Positions 34,374 to 43,510 of a stretch of DNA of 64,000 nucleotides are shown here, piece after piece. The first letter of the stretch is position 1, and every line of letters begins with the position of its first letter. This DNA is from Desulfosarcina widdelii (GTDB lineage Bacteria > Desulfobacterota > Desulfobacteria > Desulfobacterales > Desulfosarcinaceae), in contig NZ_AP021875.1 in NCBI RefSeq assembly GCF_009688965.1, positions 4,030,001 to 4,094,000 of the forward strand, written 5' to 3'. The notes below the pieces were generated by a model, which was not told the DNA's origin, did not search any database, and was given only the letters and a program-made list of their open reading frames with translations. The translations under genes were made by a program, and so were the position numbers.

Positions 34374-34433
34374 CTTCCGACCTCCGACATCAGTCTTCCG
34401 TCTTCTGACCTCCGACTTCTGTCCTCCATCATC
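34374..34433. repeat. Degenerate GA/CT-rich repeat tract, copy 1
   Basis: On the minus strand this reads as repeated GGAGG and GGAAGAC words with variations such as GGAGGTCAGAAGACGGAAGA, between odhA and odhB. Similar tracts lie at 39010-39066 and 56128-56172. It is not simple tandem but clearly built from heptamer-like words. Confidence 0.5.
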
Positions 34434-37158
34434 CCGTGGCACTTCCCGCCTGGTCGTGGGAACCGACGGCCCGGTCCACAATACCGTCCTGCTGTACTTT
34501 GTAGATCTTGGGAAAGCCCGTGGCCGGACTGGCCGAAGCTTCGCGCCCCACATAGACGAGATGCTTTTTCACCAGGGCGCCCAAACGCGACCGGATGAAC
34601 TGCCACGCACCCATGTTTTCCGGCTCTTCCTGCACCCACAGCCAGGAAGCAGCCTTTTTATAGCGGCCGACGATCTTCTTGAGCATCTGCTCCGGAAACG
34701 GATAGAGCTGTTCCACACGAACGATAGCCGTATCGGCGGCGGAGATCTGCTGCTGCCGGGCGATAAGCTGGTAGTAAATCTTGCCGCTGCAGAAGATTAC
34801 TTTCCTGGCCGAGGCTGCAGCCTTGGGATCGTCGAGCACCGGCGTAAAGCCGCCCCGGGTCAGATCGGCCAGGGAGGATACCGCCATGGGATGGCGCAGC
34901 AGGCTTTTGGGTGTCATCAGGACCAGCGGTTTGCGGAAAGGTGCCTTGATCTGCCGGTGCAGCAGGTGGAAATACTGGGCCGGGGTTGTCAGGTTGGCCA
35001 CCTGCAGGTTGTCGTCGGCGCAAAGCTGGAGAAAGCGCTCCATCCGTGCGCTGGAATGCTCCGGTCCCAGTCCTTCCCATCCGTGGGGCAAAAGCAGGGT
35101 CAGGCCGCAGAGCTGCTGCCATTTGGTCTGTCCGCTGGCGATGAACAGATCGATCACGCACTGGGCGTTGTTGGCAAAATCGCCGAACTGGGCCTCCCAC
35201 AATGTCAGCACTTGAGGTCGGGTGACCGCATAGCCATACTCGAAGCCCAGCACGCCGGCCTCGGCCAGCAGGCTGTTGTAAGCCTCATAAGCCGCCTGTC
35301 CCGGTTCCAGATGGTTCAAGGGGGTGTAGTCCTGCCCGGTTTCGTAATCCCACAGCACGCTGTGGCGCTGGCTGAACGTGCCCCTGCCGACATCCTGGCC
35401 GCTGAGGCGCACGGTGTGCCCTTCGACCAGCAGAGATGCGAAGGCCAGGGCCTCGGCACCAGCCCAGTCGAGGCCCTCGCCGCTGGTGATGGCCTCGAGG
35501 CGTTTGTTCAACACCCCCTTGAGCCGTGGGTGAACGGTAAATCCTTCGGGCAGGTCCGCCAGTCGCGACGCCAAACGCATGAGCGTTTTTTTGTCCACGC
35601 CGGTATCCACCGGATCATGGCTGAAGGTGCCGCTGACAGCTTCCCATTCCGGAAAAAATCGCGGCTCGGGAAAAAGGCAGGTCGATCCGTGGATCTCCTC
35701 GTAGGCCGCATCCAGATGATCGCTGACAGCCTGTTCCATCTTCTCTACATCGGCTTTGGAGACGACCCCCTCGGCCACCAGCTCGTCGGCATAGACCCGG
35801 TTAAGGGGCGGCCGCTGGCGGATGCGCTGGTACATGGTCGGCTGGGTGAAATAGGGCTCGTCGCCCTCGTTGTGCCCGTAGCGGCGGTAGCAGACCAGGT
35901 CGACGACGACATCCTTGCCGAAACGATAGCGGTAGTCGGCGGCCAGGCGGGCCACATGGGCCACAGCCTCGGGATCTTCCCCGTGAACGTGAAAAATGGG
36001 AACCATGAGCATTTTGGCCACGTCCGTGGAGTAGCGCGTGGAGCGGGCGTCTTCGGGCAGGGTGGTGTAGCCGATCTGGTTGTTGATGACCACGTGCACC
36101 GTACCGCCGGTGCGGTATCCCTTGAGCTGGGACATATTGAGGGTTTCGGCGACCACGCCCTGGCCGGCAAAGGCCGCATCGCCGTGCAGCAGTACCGGCA
36201 GGACCGCCTTTTGCCCGTCTGCGGTCCGCAGATCCTGGCGGGCCCTGGCCATGCCTTCAACCACGGGGTTCACGGCTTCCAGATGGCTGGGGTTGCTCAC
36301 CAGGCAGAGGGAAACCGCGGTCCCGTCTTCCATGTTTTGCTCGGTGAGATAGCCGATATGATACTTGACATCCCCGGAACCCACCAGATCCTGAGGATCG
36401 TAGCAGCTTTCGAATTCGGAGAAGATCTCCTCGGCCGGTTTTTCGAGAAAGTTTCTCAGCACGTTGAGACGCCCCCGATGGGCCATGCCGAGAATAATCT
36501 CCCGGCATCCAGAGGCAACCGACTCTTGGCGCAGAACGTCCAGAAAGGGAATGAGGGCTTCGCCCCCTTCCAGTGAGAACCGGGTCACCCCCACGTACTT
36601 CTTATTGAGAAAGTCTTCGAACCGTGAGGCCGCAGTAAGTGTTTTCAGCAGGTGAACCCGCTCTTTAACGGACAGTTCTGTCCGGTTGCCTGTTGGCTCC
36701 ATGCGCTCCTGCAGCCAGCGCCGTTCGTCGGGATCCTGCAGATGCATGTATTCCACGCCGATGCTGTGGCAATAGGTCTGCTTCAACCGAACGACAATAT
36801 CTTTCAATGGCGCCGAACCGGCTTCGATCACCCCCGGGGCCGCGAAAACTTGCTCCAGGTTTGCAGCGTCCAGACCGAAGGCCTCCATTTCCAGCAGCGG
36901 ATGGCTGGTGGGGCAGGCGGATAGCGGATCCATGCAAGCCAGCAAATGCCCGATGTCCCGGTAGCGGTGAATCAGGGCGTCCACACCGGCCTGGCGCAAA
37001 GCCTCCCGGGAATCGGAGGCCGCCGGTCCGGCGGCTCCGGCCATTTCGAATCCCCTGAAGAAAAACTGCCAGTCCTCCGGCAAAGACGCGGGATCGGATT
37101 TCCATTTGCGGTATTGGGTATCGATAAAATCGGCGCTCAGGGTCTCGGACAGGTTCAT
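34429..37158 (-). CDS. odhA: 2-oxoglutarate dehydrogenase E1 component
   Basis: This 909-residue thiamine diphosphate enzyme decarboxylates 2-oxoglutarate and transfers the succinyl group to lipoyl-E2. Typical segments are the N-terminal FIDTQYRKWKSDPASLPEDW, the ThDP region GMAHRGRLNVL, HGDAAFAGQGVVAETLN, YGHNEGDEP, and the C-terminal HGWEGLGPEHSSARMERFLQ. The operon runs odhA-odhB-lpdA. Many sulfate reducers instead use a ferredoxin-dependent 2-oxoglutarate oxidoreductase, so a complete NAD-linked complex is notable. The ATG is preceded by AGGAGG-like bases. Confidence 0.95.
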   Translation of the reverse strand: MNLSETLSADFIDTQYRKWKSDPASLPEDWQFFFRGFEMAGAAGPAASDSREALRQAGVDALIHRYRDIGHLLACMDPLSACPTSHPLLEMEAFGLDAANLEQVFAAPGVIEAGSAPLKDIVVRLKQTYCHSIGVEYMHLQDPDERRWLQERMEPTGNRTELSVKERVHLLKTLTAASRFEDFLNKKYVGVTRFSLEGGEALIPFLDVLRQESVASGCREIILGMAHRGRLNVLRNFLEKPAEEIFSEFESCYDPQDLVGSGDVKYHIGYLTEQNMEDGTAVSLCLVSNPSHLEAVNPVVEGMARARQDLRTADGQKAVLPVLLHGDAAFAGQGVVAETLNMSQLKGYRTGGTVHVVINNQIGYTTLPEDARSTRYSTDVAKMLMVPIFHVHGEDPEAVAHVARLAADYRYRFGKDVVVDLVCYRRYGHNEGDEPYFTQPTMYQRIRQRPPLNRVYADELVAEGVVSKADVEKMEQAVSDHLDAAYEEIHGSTCLFPEPRFFPEWEAVSGTFSHDPVDTGVDKKTLMRLASRLADLPEGFTVHPRLKGVLNKRLEAITSGEGLDWAGAEALAFASLLVEGHTVRLSGQDVGRGTFSQRHSVLWDYETGQDYTPLNHLEPGQAAYEAYNSLLAEAGVLGFEYGYAVTRPQVLTLWEAQFGDFANNAQCVIDLFIASGQTKWQQLCGLTLLLPHGWEGLGPEHSSARMERFLQLCADDNLQVANLTTPAQYFHLLHRQIKAPFRKPLVLMTPKSLLRHPMAVSSLADLTRGGFTPVLDDPKAAASARKVIFCSGKIYYQLIARQQQISAADTAIVRVEQLYPFPEQMLKKIVGRYKKAASWLWVQEEPENMGAWQFIRSRLGALVKKHLVYVGREASASPATGFPKIYKVQQDGIVDRAVGSHDQAGSATG

Positions 37159-37272
37159 TTCCGCATCCTCCTGGTAGCTCCAAATTAAAGCAAAAAAGCG
37201 GCTTTATAAATGATTATGTTTAATGCATCCTTACAAACCGCCAGAACTGTCATACCGGCAAAAGCGGTTTTC

Positions 37273-37300
37273 GTAGGGGCACGGCGCGCCGTGTCCCTAC
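37273..37300. repeat. 28-base palindrome, GTAGGGGCACGGCGCGCCGTG family, copy 1
   Basis: GTAGGGGCACGGCGCGCCGT followed by GTCCCTAC; one mismatch from a perfect palindrome. The second copy is at 50142-50169. It lies upstream of odhA. Confidence 0.7.
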
Positions 37301-37356
37301 ACGGCCTCTAAGACCAATAGGGCAACAGAATATTATTTCAATTTTTTACAAAACGA

Positions 37357-38142
37357 TCACGATTGTTTGGGTTCACCCTTTGAAAACCCCGCCTGGCGGA
37401 AGAACCATTCGGTCACCGTTCGGGAAACCTGTTTTTGGTGCTCCGGCAAGGCGAGCATGTGATCGCCGCCGGAAACGATCACCAGTTCGACGTGGTCGGG
37501 ATTGGCTTCTTTGGCCAGATGGGCTTCGGAAACCGAGATGATCTCGTCCCGGTCCCCATGCACCACCAACATGGGCACCTTGAGCGCACGGGTGGTCGCT
37601 TCCAAATCGTGACGGCCGGCATCGTCAAAAAAATCACTGTTGAGACTCAGATTTCTCCCGCGACTGGTGAATTCCACGCGACCCGCCTCGGACAGCGTCG
37701 TCTGCTGATCCGGCGTTAAAAAATGCATGGCACGTGTCGGACTGGTCCGCCCGGCCACTCGGCAGACAGCCGACACCGCAGCCTGCCGGTGTGCGGTAAG
37801 CAGGGCGATGGCCGCCCCTAGGGAATGTCCGGCAAGTCCGATCCATTGGACCCCATGCTGCTGCACCAGATCAATGGCGGCTTCCATTTCCAGAACCTGC
37901 TTGGACCAGGTGGATTGTTCGAAACTTCCCTGGCTTTGTCCGTTTCCGGAAAAATCGAAACGCAGGGCCATGAAACCGGCATCGCAAAGACTAGTGCAGA
38001 TCCTTCTTAGAATACCCGTATGCCGGGAGCAGGTAAAGCAGTGTCCGGCGACGACCGCAGCCAGCGGCGGCCCGTCGGGCTCGTGAAGAGTTCCGGCAAG
38101 GGTTTCTCCCAGATGGTTGTCGAAATGAATCTGGCGTTCCAT
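37357..38142 (-). CDS. Alpha/beta hydrolase
   Basis: The product is 261 residues. The nucleophile elbow is GHSLG (Ser) at about residue 107, the acid is in HGDRDEII and the His in GGDHML. The sequence resembles the small hydrolases annotated as dienelactone-like or acyl esterases, often near OsmC genes; no OsmC is present here. Substrate unknown. A start at 38142 is followed by the standard MERQIHFDN beginning. Confidence 0.85.
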   Translation of the reverse strand: MERQIHFDNHLGETLAGTLHEPDGPPLAAVVAGHCFTCSRHTGILRRICTSLCDAGFMALRFDFSGNGQSQGSFEQSTWSKQVLEMEAAIDLVQQHGVQWIGLAGHSLGAAIALLTAHRQAAVSAVCRVAGRTSPTRAMHFLTPDQQTTLSEAGRVEFTSRGRNLSLNSDFFDDAGRHDLEATTRALKVPMLVVHGDRDEIISVSEAHLAKEANPDHVELVIVSGGDHMLALPEHQKQVSRTVTEWFFRQAGFSKGEPKQS

Positions 38143-38317
38143 GTTTTCTCCGCAGGCAGGCCGTTGGCGGTCAGTTATCAGTTAACAAAATACGTGCCAT
38201 GACCGTCAAGACAAAAAAACCGACCACATCCTTCACCAAATCGGGTTTTTTCGAAGCTGCAAATGTCCACCTGAGACACGGTGTCTCAAAATATAAAACA
38301 AAACGAACCCATGGACG

Positions 38318-39004
38318 TCAGGCCGCATGGCCCTTGAACCGTTTAATCAACACCGGGATGAAAAATGAAAAGATGAAAAGTGCGAGGGAGAAAAAAATCT
38401 TGAAGGACACCAGTTGCCCCCAGTCTCCCGATGCCCAAACCTCTTTCAGGGTACCAATAGCAAAGGTAAAGATAAAGGTCCCCACAATGATGCCCAATCC
38501 GGTACCGACCAGATAGTCCCTGAACCGAATCCGGGTGAGTCCCATGCCGAAGTTCATTGGGGTAAAGGGAAAGTAGACCAGCCGCAGGTAGAGAACGGTC
38601 GCGAATCCATTGCGTTCGATGGCCTCGTCGTATTTTTTCAGCCGATCGCCGATCAGCGAAGCGGCCAATTCCCGCCCCAGGGTCCGGCCGATGACAAAAG
38701 CCCCGGCCGAGCCGATCATGGCGCCGGTCCACGCCCACAAAAAGCCCCAATAGGGCCCGAAAATAGCGGCGCCCAAACCGGTCAGCAGGGTGCCGGGAAT
38801 GAAAAGGCAGATGCCCACCGCGTAAACCAGCACATAAACCAGTGGCGCCCAGAATCCGACAGATTGCAGAAACGTGTCCAGCGCTTCGGCCGTAAGCGCA
38901 TCCTTCACCGGGCTGAACCGGATCAGCACGATGGCTCCGACGATGAAAAGGCCCAAAAAAAGTGCTTTGAGCCCGCCGCTGGATTTGGAGGGTTCCGTTT
39001 GCAT
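38318..39004 (-). CDS. TVP38/TMEM64 (DedA-like) membrane protein
   Basis: The product is 228 residues with about six hydrophobic segments. The VTT/DedA core is seen as LGAAIFGPYWGFLWAWTGAMIG followed by FVIGRTLGRELA. This family takes part in membrane lipid or envelope homeostasis; the specific role is unknown. It lies 14 bases after a mercuric-reductase-like flavoprotein gene, a pairing I recall in other bacteria, so the two are probably co-transcribed. Confidence 0.85.
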   Translation of the reverse strand: MQTEPSKSSGGLKALFLGLFIVGAIVLIRFSPVKDALTAEALDTFLQSVGFWAPLVYVLVYAVGICLFIPGTLLTGLGAAIFGPYWGFLWAWTGAMIGSAGAFVIGRTLGRELAASLIGDRLKKYDEAIERNGFATVLYLRLVYFPFTPMNFGMGLTRIRFRDYLVGTGLGIIVGTFIFTFAIGTLKEVWASGDWGQLVSFKIFFSLALFIFSFFIPVLIKRFKGHAA

Positions 39005-39009
39005 TCGGA

Positions 39010-39066
39010 ATTCTGTCCTCAGTGCTCTGGCTTTCGTTCTCCGCCCTCCGTGCTCAGTGTCCCGCC
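39010..39066. repeat. Degenerate GA/CT-rich repeat tract, copy 2
   Basis: The tract encodes the C-terminal tail of the flavoprotein gene (GGTLSTEGGERKPEH) and reaches the stop at 39019. It is made of GGAGGGCGGAGAACGAAAGC-like words on the minus strand, similar to tracts at 34374 and 56128. Confidence 0.45.
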
Positions 39067-40527
39067 TTCACACACCTCCGGAGTACAGGCCCGACCCTTC
39101 AAGTTGAAGAAAAATTTGAGGCCTTTCTGGATTTTCTCGGAGAAAATTTTGGGAGCAAACACGCTGCCGGCCACTCGCTTGCTGATCTCGCCCAGGGTGG
39201 GATACGGGTGAATGGCCGAGGCCAGGGAAGACATCTTGACGCCGCCGTTGAGCGCCGCCACCCATTCGGCAATCAGGTCGCCGGCCCGGGGGCCCAGGAT
39301 CTGCACCCCCAGGGGTTTTTCCTTTCTGTCCAGGATCAGCTTGATGCGGCCTTCGACCTCTCCTTCGGCCCGGCCCCGGTCGTTGTCCGCAAAGGCCTCG
39401 GTCCAGATGCGGGTTTCGATTCCCGCCTTTTTAGCCGAACGTTCGTTCAGCCCGATACTGGCCAGCTCCGGGTCCGTGTAAGTGCACCAGGGCATCCAGG
39501 TGGTATGGACCTTGCGCGGCAGGCGAAAAACCGCATTGCTCACCACGATGCCCCCTTCGTAGCCGGCGGCATGGGTGAATTGATATCCGCCGCTGACGTC
39601 GCCGGCTGCGTAAATATGTTTTTGGGTGGTGCGCAGGCGCGCATCCACCGTGATACCTGTTCTCCCGAATTCAACCCCGGCGGCAGCCAGCCCCAGGCCG
39701 TCGACATTGGCCGAGCGTCCCGCCGCAACCAACACCGTGTCGGCTGTCAGGTCCACCGATGTTCCGTTCCCCAGAGCCAAAGCAATACGCTTCTTCTCGC
39801 CGGCCTGGTTTGCATGCTTCACCGTTGCGCCCAGATAAAAACGGACCCCCTCGGATTCCATGACTGCCTGAACGGCCGCGGCCATGTCCGTATCTTCTTT
39901 GCCCAGAATCTGATCGGCCTGATCAACAATGCTGACCGACGTTCCCAGGCGGTTGAAAGCCTGCGCCATTTCGATGCCGATGGGACCGCCCCCCAGCACG
40001 ATCATGCTGCCGGGCAGCTGCCGGAGTGAAAAGATTTCACGGTTGGTGATCGTTTCGATGACATCCAGTCCGGGTATGGGAGGCATGGCTGGAGAAGACC
40101 CCGTGGCGATCACCCAGGTCCGGGCGCTCACCTTCTTGCCGTCGAGATCGACTGCGTGGTCGTCCTTGAAACGGACCGGACCGAAGACCACTTTGGCGCC
40201 CAGCCGGCAGAATCGTTCCTCCGAGTCGTGCTCCTGGATTGCCGCAATCACCCCGGCGATGCGGCCGGCAATGCGCGAGAAGTCCACGGGTGGCACCGCA
40301 ACTTTGGGCAGACCGAAGCGCTCGGCGTTTTTCATCTGATGATACACATGCGCCGAATGAATCAACGTCTTGCTGGGCACACAGCCGTAATGCAGGCAAT
40401 CGCCGCCCAACACCGGTTCTTTTTCGACAAGCAGGGTTTTGGCCCCCAGTTGGGCCGCACCCGAAGCCACGGTGAGGCCGGCGGCACCGCCGCCGACTAT
40501 CCCGATATCGTAATCGTATTCCGCCAT
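39019..40527 (-). CDS. Pyridine nucleotide-disulfide oxidoreductase, mercuric reductase/Lpd-like
   Basis: This 502-residue FAD enzyme has the motif IGIVGGGAAGLTVASGAA, the redox Cys pair CLHYGC, the NAD motif VLGGGPIGIEMAQ, and the C-terminal His-Glu in IHPYPTLGEISKR. It lacks a heavy-metal domain at the N-terminus and the Cys pair at the C-terminus that characterise MerA. The pair with the TVP38 gene suggests a membrane-linked redox role. ATG 40527 was chosen over the earlier 40632, which would add an unrelated Pro/Ser-rich leader. The C-terminal 15 or so residues are encoded by a GA-rich repeat. Confidence 0.85.
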   Translation of the reverse strand: MAEYDYDIGIVGGGAAGLTVASGAAQLGAKTLLVEKEPVLGGDCLHYGCVPSKTLIHSAHVYHQMKNAERFGLPKVAVPPVDFSRIAGRIAGVIAAIQEHDSEERFCRLGAKVVFGPVRFKDDHAVDLDGKKVSARTWVIATGSSPAMPPIPGLDVIETITNREIFSLRQLPGSMIVLGGGPIGIEMAQAFNRLGTSVSIVDQADQILGKEDTDMAAAVQAVMESEGVRFYLGATVKHANQAGEKKRIALALGNGTSVDLTADTVLVAAGRSANVDGLGLAAAGVEFGRTGITVDARLRTTQKHIYAAGDVSGGYQFTHAAGYEGGIVVSNAVFRLPRKVHTTWMPWCTYTDPELASIGLNERSAKKAGIETRIWTEAFADNDRGRAEGEVEGRIKLILDRKEKPLGVQILGPRAGDLIAEWVAALNGGVKMSSLASAIHPYPTLGEISKRVAGSVFAPKIFSEKIQKGLKFFFNLKGRACTPEVCEGGTLSTEGGERKPEH

Positions 40528-40564
40528 GGCAGGGCTCCTCAGACTGATCGGCGATCGCGCCGGG

Positions 40565-40786
40565 TTACTCTTTTCCGGGCCATTGAACGCCGGTCTGTTC
40601 TTCGACGACGTAGCAGAAGCGGTTCCAGGCAAACTCCCGCTTGCTGAAGGGGCAGCGCAGCGTCACCTTGCGGTCGGTAACGGCCACCACCTCCCAGTCC
40701 CCTTTTCGGGGTCCATCCGCAATGTTGATTTTCTGCCCCACCCGGAACGCATACGGCTTAAAAACAGTTACATCGTGGGTTTGCAT
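40565..40786 (-). CDS. Small hypothetical protein
   Basis: The product is 73 residues of beta-rich composition (KINIADGPRKGDWEVVAVTDRKVTLRCP), like a small SH3-type or KOW-like fold, with one Cys. It is not assigned. It lies 37 bases upstream of the flavoprotein gene on the same strand, and has a purine-rich GGAGG site before its start. Confidence 0.6.
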   Translation of the reverse strand: MQTHDVTVFKPYAFRVGQKINIADGPRKGDWEVVAVTDRKVTLRCPFSKREFAWNRFCYVVEEQTGVQWPGKE

Positions 40787-40810
40787 GGCAACCTCCGGAT
40801 AGAATGGATA

Positions 40811-41023
40811 CTACTTCAATGCATTGAATTTGTCATGCCAGGCGCATCGGCTGCAAAACGTCTCGGTACCGTCGCCGATATCCGGGCATTCATCATCTTC
40901 CAGTTCTTCTTCAAAACAGATCTCGCCATCCCTGCATTCGAAGCCATAGATATCGTATTCGTCATCAGGATTCTTGACGTAAAACTTCTCGCAGCCACAG
41001 ACCGGGCATTTGGACTGATTCAT
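40811..41023 (-). CDS. Small acidic Cys-rich protein, predicted zinc-binding
   Basis: The product is 70 residues with CPVCGCEKF at the N-terminus, an acidic middle (EEELEDDECPD) and FCSRCAWHD at the C-terminus, fitting one four-Cys zinc ribbon. Function unknown. It lies in a run of same-strand small genes. Confidence 0.6.
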   Translation of the reverse strand: MNQSKCPVCGCEKFYVKNPDDEYDIYGFECRDGEICFEEELEDDECPDIGDGTETFCSRCAWHDKFNALK

Positions 41024-41171
41024 GATGTGTTCCTTAGTAATGCACTATCATTGCAGGCAGTATTTCTTGCCTATAAAAAGCTTTCCTTGGCATAGCTGCT
41101 ATCGTTATCGGGATTGAAACTATGTAATTGCCGGCTTTCTTTTCCGATACGGCACTCCGGTATTGAAAGCC

Positions 41172-42002
41172 CTACCTTTCGGACGATTCGCAAAGCATCT
41201 GACGCAGACGCTCGCTCAAAAAGACGATCGATTCGATGTCCAGGTGCTCGGTGACGGTTTCGTCGAAAAGAAGTTTGGCGGTGGCCCCGAACCCGTCCAC
41301 CGGGTCCTCGTCCCAGAAGAGCAGAGTCACCGGCACCCGCGGCAGGGGCTGGAAAATAAAAGCCGCATCGGCGCTGTTGCCCTTGCCGGTGACATCCTTG
41401 CCGCCAATTCGGGCGGCAGCACTGCGAAGTGCGTCCAACTGGCCGCAAAACCTGTCCGCCAATGGAGACTCCACTTGCTTGGCCATGGTTTTGACCTTGG
41501 AGACGGTATTGGGGAACTCCTCGAACCCCTTCCATGTTCCCGCGGGAAGGCGGCGGCCGCCCTGGGCCAGGTGGTTGTAAAGAAAAACCTTCTCCCAGCG
41601 GCTGAGTTCCGCCTCATCCATGCGCTCGATATCGTCAGGCCGGATTAAAATATGGGTATCGAAATAGGGCAGCTTCAGGTCCGGTTTTTCTCCGTTTCCG
41701 ATCAGTTCTCCGCCGATTCGCTCGGGAAGATCTTCCAGGGCCATGGATGCGGACCGCTCCCGGGCCCATGTCAGCGCATCTTCGGCCAAATCCCGTTTGG
41801 TCCATTTGCCGGCGGCATACTGCTCTGCCAGATCGCGGTTGCATCGCTGTACCACCTCCGGTGAGAGATGGGGACAGCGTTCCAGGGGATATTGATCGGA
41901 CACCACCATCCCGGCAAACGCAAGGCAGGAGGGAAACCCGCAGTCACCGCAGTTGGTTTTCGGCAGCACGTCACGGTATAGATCGACGACGGAAAGGGCC
42001 AT
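41172..42002 (-). CDS. DUF3786 iron-sulfur protein
   Basis: This 276-residue protein has an N-terminal cluster-binding motif C18-x2-C21-x4-C26-x16-C43 (TNCGDCGFPSC then RCPHL). It resembles the 4Fe-4S domain of corrinoid or Hsp-like iron-sulfur proteins. The C-terminal DUF3786 domain includes LPYFDTHILIRPDD and VTLLFWDEDPVDGFGA. DUF3786 proteins occur mostly in anaerobes; a role in corrinoid or folate C1 metabolism has been suggested. It follows the rubrerythrin gene by 3 bases on the same strand. Confidence 0.8.
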   Translation of the reverse strand: MALSVVDLYRDVLPKTNCGDCGFPSCLAFAGMVVSDQYPLERCPHLSPEVVQRCNRDLAEQYAAGKWTKRDLAEDALTWARERSASMALEDLPERIGGELIGNGEKPDLKLPYFDTHILIRPDDIERMDEAELSRWEKVFLYNHLAQGGRRLPAGTWKGFEEFPNTVSKVKTMAKQVESPLADRFCGQLDALRSAAARIGGKDVTGKGNSADAAFIFQPLPRVPVTLLFWDEDPVDGFGATAKLLFDETVTEHLDIESIVFLSERLRQMLCESSER

Positions 42003-42005
42003 CTT

Positions 42006-42461
42006 CTACCAGACCTCCGGGTACCCGACATTGGTGAAGGCGTCTTCCATTTTAAGCTTGTGGTCCCGTTCCATGGCCGCCAGGTCCAGAAATACCTGCC
42101 GCTTATCTTCGTCGTCGCACATCGCGGCCATTTCGTTATACTGCTTCATGGCCGCTTCCTCTTTTTTCATGGCCAGGGCAAAGGCATCGGCCGGCTTCAT
42201 GTCCATGGACAGTTCCGGTTCATCCATGGTTTCGGCCACCTTGTAATCGCGCGTTTCGGAAAAATAGCGGTCAATGGTATTGCTGGTGTAGATCTTGGTG
42301 AGAATATCCCGATGCTTTTTCTCCTCTTCCGCCAAAGTGGTGAAAAGTTTTTTCAGGTATGGGTCGGCGAGGGTGCTGGCGGCATCCTCGTAAAATTTGC
42401 GGGCCTCGACCTCGTTGGCAATGGCCTGTTTGATAATATCCTTGTACTCACTCAGATTCAT
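42006..42461 (-). CDS. Rubrerythrin-like diiron protein (ferritin-like domain only)
   Basis: The product is 151 residues. Diiron ligands are in NEVEARKFYEDAA, EEEKKHRDIL, KKEEAAMKQYNE and AMERDHKLKMED, forming the two Glu and Glu-x-x-His pairs. The rubredoxin domain of true rubrerythrin is absent, so a separate electron donor is needed. A role in peroxide reduction in anaerobes fits the neighbours. AAGGAGG lies 6 bases before ATG 42461. It is transcribed away from the rhodanese-ferritin gene, with a 193-base divergent region between. Confidence 0.85.
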   Translation of the reverse strand: MNLSEYKDIIKQAIANEVEARKFYEDAASTLADPYLKKLFTTLAEEEKKHRDILTKIYTSNTIDRYFSETRDYKVAETMDEPELSMDMKPADAFALAMKKEEAAMKQYNEMAAMCDDEDKRQVFLDLAAMERDHKLKMEDAFTNVGYPEVW

Positions 42462-42654
42462 GGCGGCCTCCTTTTGGGGCAATAAAGGTTGGGGGAAACA
42501 GGCCAATGCCTGTCATAAGGATAGTCTGTCATACTGTTATATTTAAAGCAATCCGTATGCCACCCAAAAAGCAATAGCATTGAATGTCGTTTTGTGTATA
42601 ATTATTGCGACCTTCCGAAAAATCATGTCCCTTTATCTACAAATGGAGGCAATT

Positions 42655-43491
42655 ATGAACTGGAAACAATTCCTGACGCCTGTGAAATCCATCGATACCG
42701 AGCAGGCCAAGACCTATCTTGACGGCAAACAGGTGGACGAGGTGACCATCCTGGACGTACGCCAACCCAAGGAGTACGAAGCCGGACACATCCCCGGCTC
42801 CATCCTGGCCCCGCTGCCGGAACTCACAGACCATATGGATCGCATCGACCGCAGCAAGCCCCTGTTGGTATACTGCGCATCCGGGGGGCGCAGCCGGGTC
42901 GCGGCCCAGTTGCTTTCCGGCCAGGGGTTTAAAAACATTATCAACATGGCCGGCGGCTTCAATGCCTGGACCAGCGAAGCGGCCTTTCTGGGCGAAGAAA
43001 AAGGCCTGGCGCTGTTCGACGGAGTAGAATCCGTTGAAAGCGCCCTGACCGTGGCCTATTCCCTGGAAGCGGGACTGAAGGATTTTTACGATACCATGGC
43101 CGCCAAGGTGGACAGCGAACCGGCCGGGAAGCTGTTCCGCCAACTGTCTCAAATTGAAGTGAAACACCAGGACCGTATTCTGGAACAATACACCGAGGTC
43201 ACAGGCAAGGCCGCCTCCCGGGAAGATTTTGAAAAGGGTCCGGTTCCGGAAGTCCTGGAAGGAGGGCTGACCACCGAGGAATACGCCAATCTGCTCATGC
43301 CTTCGACGGACACGCTGGCCGACATCATCGAACTGGCCATGTCCATCGAAGCCCAGGCCCTGGATCTTTACCTGCGGGCTTCGGAGAAGGCGCACAGCGA
43401 CGCCGGCAAACAGGCCCTGCTCCAGATCGCCAATGAGGAGAAGACGCATTTGGCCAGGCTTGGTCAATTGATGGAAGAAACGATAGAATAG
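42655..43491 (+). CDS. Rhodanese domain fused to a ferritin-like (diiron) domain
   Basis: The product is 278 residues. Rhodanese part (about 15-115): LDVRQPKEYEAGHIPGSI and the active-site loop CASGGRSRV, where the Cys would carry the persulfide. Ferritin-like part (about 130-275): EAGLKDFYDTMA, EVKHQDRIL, EAQALDLYLRA and NEEKTHLARL, giving the two Glu-x-x-His iron sites. The domains suggest linked sulfur transfer and peroxide or iron handling. GGAGG lies 6 bases before the ATG. The next gene begins 19 bases later. Confidence 0.88.
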   Translation: MNWKQFLTPVKSIDTEQAKTYLDGKQVDEVTILDVRQPKEYEAGHIPGSILAPLPELTDHMDRIDRSKPLLVYCASGGRSRVAAQLLSGQGFKNIINMAGGFNAWTSEAAFLGEEKGLALFDGVESVESALTVAYSLEAGLKDFYDTMAAKVDSEPAGKLFRQLSQIEVKHQDRILEQYTEVTGKAASREDFEKGPVPEVLEGGLTTEEYANLLMPSTDTLADIIELAMSIEAQALDLYLRASEKAHSDAGKQALLQIANEEKTHLARLGQLMEETIE

Positions 43492-43510
43492 CCACCGCCA
43501 TGAGGTTTCT

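Noticed and set aside
34456..36576. A 706-codon plus-strand open frame
   Set aside because: It lies opposite odhA, which is certain; His-, Gly- and Gln-rich composition is typical of an antisense shadow.
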